Source of the DNA: Clostridiaceae bacterium
Lineage (GTDB): Bacteria; Bacillota; Clostridia; Lachnospirales; Lachnospiraceae
DNA: 64,000 nucleotides
Direction: 5' to 3'
Assembly: GCA_910575585.1 (NCBI GenBank)
Contig: CAJTGF010000004.1
Span: 1-64,000, forward strand
Part shown: one piece after another, positions 16,262 through 24,800 of the stretch
Layout of the letters: every line of letters begins with the position of its first letter
How positions within the stretch are numbered: the stretch's first letter is position 1
Made by a program: the position numbers and the translations under genes
Notes under the pieces: generated by a model
What the model was told of the DNA's origin: nothing
The model's database searches: none
The model's input: only the letters and a program-made list of their open reading frames with translations

Positions 16262-18379
16262 ATGAAGCAGTACAAAGCCCGCGATAAAATCACGCAGAAA
16301 ATGACCCGTGACGGGGCTATCGAGGTAAACGCGGCGACCGGGAAACAAAAGCGTATCAGCAAGCGGGCGCGGGAAGCTGCCTTACTGAAAACGCCGGAGC
16401 AACAGGCGGCACAGGACGCACAGGCAGCGCAGCCCATACCGGGCAGTCCCGCGCCGGACATATCCCCCAATGCGCCGCCCCTGCCCCATGCGCCGGGGAC
16501 GGAAGCCCCACAGGACACGGGAACCGCCGAGCGCGTCTTAGAGCATATCGACGGGGCACACACCCGCAACGCCAGCAAAAAGGCGGCAAGGAAAGCACAG
16601 GCAGAAGCCGAAAGCCGCGCCCGCACTTCCCGGCTGCAATTCACCGAGGAAGAACGGGCAACGCCGGAGCTGGAAAAATACATCAAAAAATCCGACAAAG
16701 CCGCTGACAAGCTGGACGAAGCAAGGGCGAAAATCCCAAAGGAAAAGAAACTTGTGGGGGAACGGACTTTTGACGAAGCCACCGGGAAAGGCAAGACCCG
16801 CCTACGTTTTGAGGAACGGGAAAAGCCGCAGAACTACGGCAAGGCACATAAAAACCCGTTATCCCGCCCCGCGCAGGAAGCGGGTATTTTCGTCCATAAC
16901 AAGGTACATTCCGTGGAAAAGGACAATTCCGGCGTGGAGGGTGCGCACAAATCCGAGGAAACCGCCGAAAAAGCCGCGAAGTATGGGGCGCGGAAAGTCA
17001 AGGAGGGCTACCGCAGCCACAAGCTCAAACCCTACCGGGCGGCGGCAAAGGCTGAAAAGGCGGCGCAGAAAGCAAACGCCAACTATCTCTACCAAAAGGC
17101 ACTCCATGACAACCCGCAGATCGCCGCGTCAAATCCATTCTCCCGGTATATGCAGAAGCAGCGTATCAAAAAGCAGTATGCAAAGTCTGTCAAGGCACAG
17201 GGCGCAAAGTCTGTCAAGAAAGCAGCGGAGAACACAAGAAAAGCCGCCAAAAAGACCGCCGAGGGAACCAAAAAGGCAATCGCATTTGTCGGGCGACACC
17301 CGGCGGGCGTATGTATCGCCATAGGTGCGCTGCTGCTTTTCATTATGATTTCTTCCGCATTATCTTCTTGCGGGGCTATGTTTTCCGGCATGATTAACGG
17401 CATTGTCGGGACTTCCTACACGTCGGAGGACGCGGATTTAGTCGCCGTGGAAAACAACTATGCGGCACTGGAAACGGACTTGCAGCGCAGGATTGACAAT
17501 ATCGAGCGCGACAACCCCGGCTATGACGAGTACCGCTATGACCTTGACAGTATCGGGCATAACCCCCATGAATTAGCGTCCTATCTGACCGCGCTTTTAC
17601 AGACCTACACCCCGGCGACCGCACAGGCAGAAATACAGCGTATCTTTGAACTTCAATATACCCTCACGCTGACGGAGGAAGTGGAAATACGTTACCGCAC
17701 AGAAACAAGCACAGACCCGGACACCGGGGAAACCACCACCGAGGAAGTCCCCTATGAGTATTTTATCCTCAATATCAAGCTGGAGAACAAGCCCATATCC
17801 GAGCTTGCGCCGGGACTGCTTACCCCGGAGCAGCTTGAAATGTTCCGGGTGTACTTGGAAACCAGCGGAAACAAGCCCCTTATTTTCGGCGGCGGTTCCC
17901 CGGACGGGAACCCGTCGGAGGATTTAAGCGGGGTGCAGCTTGTCAACGGCACACGCCCCGGAAATACCGCCGTGGTAGACCGGGCAAAGTCACAGGTAGG
18001 CAATGTAGGGGGACAGCCCTATTGGAGCTGGTACGGCTTCAACAGCCGCGTGGAATGGTGCGCCTGTTTCGTTTCATGGTGCTACAATCAAGCCGGGAAA
18101 AGCGAGCCGCGCTTTGCCGCGTGCCAGTCACAGGGCGTACCGTGGTTCCAGTCACGGGGGCAATGGGGCGCGAGGGGCTATGAGAATATCGCCCCCGGCG
18201 ACGCGATCTTTTTTGACTGGGACGGGGACGGGAGCGCAGACCATGTGGGGCTTGTAATCGGCACGGATGGGCAGCGCGTTTACACCGTCGAGGGCAATTC
18301 CGGCGACGCTTGCAAGATAAAAAGCTACCCCCTTGACTATGGCTGTATCAAAGGGTACGGCTTGATGAATTGGAACTGA
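16262..18379 (+). CDS. CHAP-domain cell-wall hydrolase of the conjugation apparatus (VirB1-like)
   Basis: 705 residues from ATG 16262 (GGAGGTG at 16249-16255). A long Lys/Ala-rich cytoplasmic region (1-345) is followed by one membrane helix (about 347-369), an extracellular stalk, and a C-terminal CHAP domain with EWCACFVSWC (C600/C602) and ADHVG (H661). It would locally open peptidoglycan for the mating channel. The low-complexity N-terminus is typical of CTn-family homologues. Confidence 0.85.
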   Translation: MKQYKARDKITQKMTRDGAIEVNAATGKQKRISKRAREAALLKTPEQQAAQDAQAAQPIPGSPAPDISPNAPPLPHAPGTEAPQDTGTAERVLEHIDGAHTRNASKKAARKAQAEAESRARTSRLQFTEEERATPELEKYIKKSDKAADKLDEARAKIPKEKKLVGERTFDEATGKGKTRLRFEEREKPQNYGKAHKNPLSRPAQEAGIFVHNKVHSVEKDNSGVEGAHKSEETAEKAAKYGARKVKEGYRSHKLKPYRAAAKAEKAAQKANANYLYQKALHDNPQIAASNPFSRYMQKQRIKKQYAKSVKAQGAKSVKKAAENTRKAAKKTAEGTKKAIAFVGRHPAGVCIAIGALLLFIMISSALSSCGAMFSGMINGIVGTSYTSEDADLVAVENNYAALETDLQRRIDNIERDNPGYDEYRYDLDSIGHNPHELASYLTALLQTYTPATAQAEIQRIFELQYTLTLTEEVEIRYRTETSTDPDTGETTTEEVPYEYFILNIKLENKPISELAPGLLTPEQLEMFRVYLETSGNKPLIFGGGSPDGNPSEDLSGVQLVNGTRPGNTAVVDRAKSQVGNVGGQPYWSWYGFNSRVEWCACFVSWCYNQAGKSEPRFAACQSQGVPWFQSRGQWGARGYENIAPGDAIFFDWDGDGSADHVGLVIGTDGQRVYTVEGNSGDACKIKSYPLDYGCIKGYGLMNWN

Positions 18380-18412
18380 ACACATTTTTGACTATGAAAG
18401 GAGTTTTACACT

Positions 18413-18682
18413 ATGGCAGCAAACAAGATTGACCGTATCAACCGGGAGATTGAAAAGACCCGCGAGAAGATCACCGAGTATCAGAACAAGCTCAAAGGGC
18501 TGGAAGCGCAGAAAACCGAAGCGGAGAATTTGCAGATCGTCCAGCTTGTGCGCTCTATGCGGCTTTCCCCGCAGGAGCTTACCGCCATGCTGCAAAACGG
18601 GGCAATCCCCGGCATGACCCCCGCGCCCGTTTTAAGCGGCGCAGACAATGACGAACAGGAGGAAAACGAAGATGAAGAATAA
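18413..18682 (+). CDS. DUF4315-family mobile-element protein
   Basis: 89 residues from ATG 18413 (AAAGGAG upstream). The N-terminal coiled coil ([20 protein letters not shown]) and acidic tail are the DUF4315 pattern. It overlaps the next start by 11 nt and always lies between the CHAP hydrolase and the DUF4366 protein in this ICE family. Function is unknown. Confidence 0.8.
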   Translation: MAANKIDRINREIEKTREKITEYQNKLKGLEAQKTEAENLQIVQLVRSMRLSPQELTAMLQNGAIPGMTPAPVLSGADNDEQEENEDEE

Positions 18683-19388
18683 GAAAACCCTTAAAATGCT
18701 GTTGACCCTTTGCGCCGCCCTTATCCTCATGGGCGGCTTTTCCGTTACCGCCTACGCGCAGACCCCGGAGGGACAGGACGACGCGACCGACGACAGCGGC
18801 GTTGTCTACGAGGAACCCGAAAAGGAAGAACCCCTCACCCCGGACGGGAACGCGACGCTGGTTGACGATTTCGGCGGCAACAAGCAGCTTATCACCGTGA
18901 CGACCAAAAACGGCAATTACTTTTATATCCTCATTGACCGGGACGACGAGGGAGAAAACACCGTGCATTTCCTCAATCAAGTGGACGAAGCCGACCTTAT
19001 GGCACTGATCGAGGACGGGAACACCACCACGGAGCCGCCCGCAGTCTGCAACTGTACGGAGAAATGCGAAGCCGGGAAAGTAAATGTAAGCTGCCCCGTC
19101 TGTAAAGACAACATGACCGCTTGCAGCGGCAAGGCAGCGGAGCCGGAAACGGAGGAACCCACGGAAAAGCCGGAGAAGAAAACAGGCACGGGCGGGCTGC
19201 TGCTCTTTCTGATCGTTGCCATTGCCGGGGGCGGCGGTGCGTTCTACTACTTTAAGGTTATGAAGCCGAAGCAGGACGTAAAGGGCGGCACAGACCTTGA
19301 CGATTTCGATTTTGACGATTACGACGAGGACGAGCCGGAACCCGACGAAACCGGGGACGACGGGGAAACGGAGGACGAGGAAGCATGA
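18672..19388 (+). CDS. DUF4366-type surface protein of the ICE
   Basis: 238 residues from ATG 18672 (AGGAGG at 18657-18662). It has a cleavable signal peptide ([21 protein letters not shown]), an extracellular domain with a Cys cluster ([19 protein letters not shown]), a C-terminal membrane helix ([20 protein letters not shown]) and an Asp/Glu-rich cytoplasmic tail. It is probably an extracellular component of the mating apparatus. Its stop overlaps the next start (ATGA). Confidence 0.78.
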   Translation: MKNKKTLKMLLTLCAALILMGGFSVTAYAQTPEGQDDATDDSGVVYEEPEKEEPLTPDGNATLVDDFGGNKQLITVTTKNGNYFYILIDRDDEGENTVHFLNQVDEADLMALIEDGNTTTEPPAVCNCTEKCEAGKVNVSCPVCKDNMTACSGKAAEPETEEPTEKPEKKTGTGGLLLFLIVAIAGGGGAFYYFKVMKPKQDVKGGTDLDDFDFDDYDEDEPEPDETGDDGETEDEEA

Positions 19389-19570
19389 CCCTGTTCACCG
19401 ACAACCCCTTAGAAAGAATGATGATACAGAAACCGGGCGACGGGCGGCGTGGAAAATCGCCGCCCGCTTCCATTCCCCCGCACTGCAAGGGCTGTCCCTA
19501 CAACCGGGAGCCGCCCTGCGTGGGGTACTGTATCAAGAAGCTGACAGAGAAGAAAAACACGGGAAAATGA
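19385..19570 (+). CDS. small Cys-motif mobile-element protein (61 aa)
   Basis: ATG 19385 overlaps the previous stop. The product is 61 residues with [16 protein letters not shown] (about residues 34-49), a possible metal site. There is no recognised domain family. It is conserved in position between the DUF4366 gene and topoisomerase III in related elements, as I recall. Confidence 0.6.
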   Translation: MTLFTDNPLERMMIQKPGDGRRGKSPPASIPPHCKGCPYNREPPCVGYCIKKLTEKKNTGK

Positions 19571-19585
19571 AAGGAGGAATTTTTA

Positions 19586-21682
19586 TTGACTTCACATAGA
19601 TTAGTTATTGCAGAAAAACCCAGCGTCGCGGCAAGTATCGCCGCCGCGCTTGGGGTAAAAGAGAAAAAAGACGGATATATCGAGGGCGGGGGCTACCTCA
19701 TTTCTTGGTGTGTCGGTCATTTGGTGGAGCTTGCGGACGCTGCCGCCTACGGGGAGCAGTATAAAAAGTGGAGCTATGAGAGCTTACCCATTCTGCCGGA
19801 GGAATGGCAGTACACCGTTGCCGCCGACAAAGGGAAGCAGTTCAAGATATTAAAAGAGCTTATGCACCGCGCCGACGTTTCCGAGGTAGTCAATGCTTGC
19901 GACGCTGGGCGCGAGGGGGAATTGATTTTCCGCTTTGTATACGGCGTGGCAAAATGCAACAAGCCTATGCGCCGCTTGTGGATTTCCTCAATGGAGGACG
20001 CGGCGATCAAGGCGGGCTTTGCAGACTTAGGGGACGGGCGGGACTATGACGCGCTCTATGCTTCCGCATTGTGCCGCGCAAAAGCCGACTGGATCATTGG
20101 TATCAACGCGACGCGCCTTTTCTCCTGCCTGTATCACAAGACCTTGAACGTGGGGCGGGTGCAGACCCCCACACTGAAAATGCTGGTTGAGAGGGGCGAA
20201 GCAATCTCCCATTTCAAGAAAGAGAAATATTACCATGTACGTCTTGACTTATCCGGCGCAGAAGCCGCCAGCGAAAGGATTTCGGATAAACCGGGAGCCG
20301 ACACACTGAAAGCGGCTTGTGAAGCGGAAACGGCGGTTTGTGTTTCCCTCACCAAAGAGAAAAAGACCACCGCCCCGCCGAAGCTCTTTGACCTCACTTC
20401 TTTACAGAGGGAAGCTAATAAAATCTACGGCTACACGGCGAAACAGACCCTTGACCTTGCACAGACCTTATATGAAAAACGGCTGCTTACCTACCCCCGG
20501 ACAGACAGCGCATTTCTGACCGACGACATGGGGGACACGGCGGCAAAGACCGTCGCCATGCTGTCCGGCAAGCTGCCTTTTATGGAGGGCGCGGAGTTTA
20601 CCCCCGACGTTTCCCGGACGCTTGACAGCAGCAAAGTATCAGACCACCACGCCATTATCCCCACTATGGAGCTTGCAAAGACCGAACCTGCCGCCCTGCC
20701 GGAAAGTGAAAGGAATATCCTCACCCTTGCCGGGGCGCGTCTTATTTTCGCTGCCGCCGAGCCGCATATCTTTGAAGCGGTCACGGCGGTTTTCTCATGC
20801 GCCGGTACGGAGTTTACGGCACGGGGAAAGACAGTGCTTGCGGGCGGCTGGAAAGAGCTTGAACGCCGCTACCGGGCAACCCTCAAAGGCAAGCCCGACC
20901 CGGAGGATATGGAGGAAGCAAACACCCTGCCGGAGCTTTCCGAGGGACAGACCTTTACAAGCCCTACGGCAAAGGTGACAGAGCATTTCACAACGCCGCC
21001 GAAGCCCCACAACGAAGCAACTTTGCTTTCGGCAATGGAACGCGCCGGGAACGGGGACACCGACCCGGACGCGGAACGCCGGGGGCTTGGCACACCCGCC
21101 ACCCGCGCCGCCGTCATTGAAAAACTGGTGAAGTCCGGCTTTGCAGAGCGCAAGGGAAAGCAGCTTATCCCCACGCAGAACGGAGCCGCCCTTGTGTCTG
21201 TCCTGCCGGATATGCTGACTTCCCCGCAGCTTACCGCCGAATGGGAAAACAATCTGACGCAGATCGCAAAGGGAGCCGCCGACGCTGGGGAGTTTATGCA
21301 GCGCATTGAAGCTATGGCGCGGGAGCTGGTAAAGGAAAACACCGCCGCCGACAAAGGCAAGGCGGCTTTCACGGGCGGGGAGGAAAAGCCCTCTGTCGGC
21401 AAATGCCCCCGGTGCGGCTGTCCCGTCCATGAGGGCAAGAAAAATTTCTACTGCTCTAACCGGGATTGCGCCTTTACCATGTGGAAAAACGACCGTTTCT
21501 TTGAGGAAAGGAAAGTCACCTTTACCCCGAAGATTGCCGCCGCCCTCTTAAAATCCGGCAAGGCGAATGTCAAAGGCTTGTATTCCCCGAAAACAGGCAA
21601 AATCTATGACGGAACCGTTGTTTTAGCTGATACGGGCGGGAAGTACGTCAACTACAAGATAGAGATACCGAAGAAAAAATAA
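19586..21682 (+). CDS. topB: DNA topoisomerase III (TopB-like) of the ICE
   Basis: 698 residues from TTG 19586, preceded by AAAGGAGG. The Toprim domain has AEKPS near residue 9 and CDAGREGELIF near 105. The active-site tyrosine is Y303 in LTYPRTDS. A C-terminal zinc ribbon begins CPRCGCP near residue 607. As a type IA enzyme it would relax or decatenate DNA during transfer or circle replication. It is followed by the repeat at 21684-21787. Confidence 0.93.
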   Translation: MTSHRLVIAEKPSVAASIAAALGVKEKKDGYIEGGGYLISWCVGHLVELADAAAYGEQYKKWSYESLPILPEEWQYTVAADKGKQFKILKELMHRADVSEVVNACDAGREGELIFRFVYGVAKCNKPMRRLWISSMEDAAIKAGFADLGDGRDYDALYASALCRAKADWIIGINATRLFSCLYHKTLNVGRVQTPTLKMLVERGEAISHFKKEKYYHVRLDLSGAEAASERISDKPGADTLKAACEAETAVCVSLTKEKKTTAPPKLFDLTSLQREANKIYGYTAKQTLDLAQTLYEKRLLTYPRTDSAFLTDDMGDTAAKTVAMLSGKLPFMEGAEFTPDVSRTLDSSKVSDHHAIIPTMELAKTEPAALPESERNILTLAGARLIFAAAEPHIFEAVTAVFSCAGTEFTARGKTVLAGGWKELERRYRATLKGKPDPEDMEEANTLPELSEGQTFTSPTAKVTEHFTTPPKPHNEATLLSAMERAGNGDTDPDAERRGLGTPATRAAVIEKLVKSGFAERKGKQLIPTQNGAALVSVLPDMLTSPQLTAEWENNLTQIAKGAADAGEFMQRIEAMARELVKENTAADKGKAAFTGGEEKPSVGKCPRCGCPVHEGKKNFYCSNRDCAFTMWKNDRFFEERKVTFTPKIAAALLKSGKANVKGLYSPKTGKIYDGTVVLADTGGKYVNYKIEIPKKK

Positions 21683-21683
21683 G

Positions 21684-21787
21684 TTTCGTAGCAAGCATAG
21701 GAAAAGAGTACCCTTTTCCGTAAATCCCCTTTCGCCGCTGACGCGCCGGACGGGGATTTTGCTTGTTGGGAAGTTTCCCAAACCCTC
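21684..21787 (+). repeat. oriT-like triple-hairpin element, copy 1
   Basis: Three consecutive inverted repeats: GGAAAAG/CTTTTCC (21700-21719), AAATCCCC/GGGGATTT (21722-21759) and TTGGGAAGTTTCCCAA (21766-21781), the last preceded by CTTG. The same array, in opposite orientation and with a different middle-stem sequence, lies at 30885-30979 ahead of mobC. This copy lies about 110 bp ahead of the giant polyvalent gene. Confidence 0.7.
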
Positions 21788-21896
21788 TTGAAAAAATAAA
21801 AATCTTGGCAGAAAACGCGGGTGCTGCAAGGCAGACCGGGCAACAATAAAAGAGCAGCTTCCGCAATGCTGCCATAAAAGAAAGGAGAAAATGCAA

Positions 21897-24800
21897 ATGA
21901 GCGAAACATTTTCAGTTTTAATTGACAGCCGCAGCCGCTTTGAAACCGGGCAACCGGGCGGCGAATGGCTTTCTATGCCGACCACTACGGAGCAGCTTCA
22001 CGCGGCTATGAAAAGCGTCGGCATTTCTGTGGAGAACCCGCAGGAGTTTTTCATCAACGGATTTTCCAACACCGAGCAATACCCCTTTGACGTGCCGCTT
22101 TCCGTGGTACAGGACAGCACCATTGACGAGCTGAATTATTTGGGGAAGCTCTTAGAAATGCAGAGTGACGACGACCGGGATAAATTCACGGCGGCGGTAA
22201 CGCTGGGGGAACACGCCGGGAGCGTGAAAGACCTTATCAACCTTGCGCAGAACCTTGACTGCTACTGGATTTATCCCACTGTCCGAAGTGAAACCGACTA
22301 CGGTTATTACCTCATTGACGAGCTGGACGAATTGGAGCTGCCCGAAGAAGCAAAGAAATATTTCAAGTATGAGGAATACGGACGGGACGCGGTACAGAAA
22401 GACCGGGGACAGTTTACCGATCAAGGCTATATCTACAACAACGGCAACACCTTTTCACAGTGGTACAACGGGCGGGAAAATGACATACCGAAAGAATACA
22501 GGGTAATGAGCTTCCCGGAGCCGGAACGCCCTACCCCGGATAAGCTGGAAAAGGACGAAGCCGCGCCGGAGCAGGAGGAACCCCAGCCGGGAACGCCGAC
22601 AGGTTCCCCGCCACCGCCGCGCCCGGTGAACCCGATCATCCTCACCGCCGACAAGCCCGCTGAAAAGATCAAGGAGATCACAGACCGCTTGGAGCAGGGT
22701 ATCACGGAATTATTTGACAGTGAACGCTACAAGGAATATTTGCAAGTCATGTCAAAGTTCCACAATTACAGCTTCAACAATACGCTGCTGATCGCCATGC
22801 AAAAGCCCGACGCTTCCCTTATCGCCGGATTTAACGCATGGAAAAATAACTTTGGGAGAAACGTCATGCGCGGGGAAAAGGGCATACGCATACTTGCCCC
22901 GTCACCGTACAAAATCCGGCAGGAGGTAGAGAAGAAAGACCCGCAGACGGGAAAGACGGTGATCGGCAGCGACGGGAAGCCCGTCACGGAAACAAAAGAA
23001 ATCCAAATCCCCGCTTATAAAGTTGTCGCCGTTTTCGACGTGTCGCAGACCGAGGGGCGGGAGCTTCCCAGCATTTCCGCAAACGAGCTGACCGGGGACG
23101 TGGAACAGTACGAGGATTTTTTCGCCGCGCTGGAAAAGACCTCTCCCGTGCCTATGGGATTTGAGAAAATCGAGGGCGGCGCACACGGCTACTACCACTT
23201 GGAGGAAAAGCGCATTGCCATTGACGAGGGCATGAGCCAGCTTCAGAACCTAAAGACCGCTATCCATGAGATCGCACACGCAAAGCTGCACGACATTGAC
23301 CTCAACGCCCCGGAGCAGCCGGACAGACCCGACCGCCGCACCCGTGAGGTACAGGCTGAAAGTATCGCTTATACGGTGTGCCAGCACTACGGGCTTGACA
23401 CGTCCGACTATTCCTTTGGGTACGTCGCCGGGTGGAGCAGCGGGCGGGAGCTTGCGGAGCTGAAAGCGTCCCTTGAAACAATCCGCGCCACCGCCGCCGA
23501 GATCATCAACAGCATTGACGGGCATTTTGCGGAGCTGCAAAAGGCGCGGGAAGCACAGAAAGCGCAGGAAGCAGAGAAAGAGCCGACACCCGACCTTACA
23601 GCAGAGCCGACCGTCACAATCCTTTGGAGCGAAAGCCCCCAGCTACGGGAGGGTGATACATTCCCCCTGTCCCGTGCCAATGCCCTTATCGAAGCCATTG
23701 ACGAAGCGAACCTTGCAAGCCCCGGCTACGATAAAACGGAGTTCCGCATTGATTATGTGATGAACGGCATACCCGACCATTACGAGGGGCGGCAGGATTT
23801 AGGCGACGGGGAGGGCGCACTGATAGAGCATATCGAAAAATATCATACCTACTATGCCAATGATCCGAATTGGGAAAACTTTCTTTTACAGCATGAGGGC
23901 AAGGAAGCACTGGAAGCCGACAAGGAACACCGGGCTATGCTCTTAAATGAGTTTATCCCCTATCTGAAACTGCATTGCAACCTGTCCGAAATGGAGCGTA
24001 TCGCCGGGGAAGCCCTGCAAACCGGGGACAATCTCACCCCTACGGAAACCGCCTACCATACCGCCATACAAGCCTATGTTGCCGAGTGCCGGGGGCTTGT
24101 CAATCAAGGCGAATACAACTTGCCGCCTGTCCCCCAGCTCAAAGATTTTGACGTGGAGCTTGCCGCATACAAGGAACACGTCAAGGAGGAAATCGCACAG
24201 GAAGCCGCCGCAGCAGGAATGACCGTGGAGGAATACGCCGCCAACGGGTACGAGCCTTACTCTACGTCGGAGCCGGAAGCGGGACAGACCGCCGAAAAGC
24301 CGGAGCCGGAAAAAGCAGACACCCCCGCACAGGAGGGAGCCGCAGCGGAAAAAGCAGACGCGCCGGAACAGGCAGCACAGACCGCCGACAAACCCCTTAC
24401 GGATATACAGAAAAAAGCGGTTGAGATCGCCGGAAAGTACGAAAATCTTCCCTTGCAGGACAAGATCGGGATTGTCGCACAGGCTTTCAGCGGCACGGAG
24501 GGAAAAATCGAAACTTCCCCCTGTACCGGGAAATGGCGCGGGACAAGCGACATATCTATCAAGTTTGACAATGGCGCGTCCCTCTTTATCGGCAACCACA
24601 GGACACCGCAAGCCAAAACCGCAAGGGTGCAGAATGAATGTGTCAATGCCGCGCTGGTACGGTATAACCCGGAGATCATAGCCGCAACAAAGGAAGCCGC
24701 CATTGCCGCACTTAGGGCGCGGGAAACAAAGGACAACGAGATTGCCGCACAGAAAGGCTTGAAGCCCTATACCATGCTGAACGTGGAATTTAACGACGGT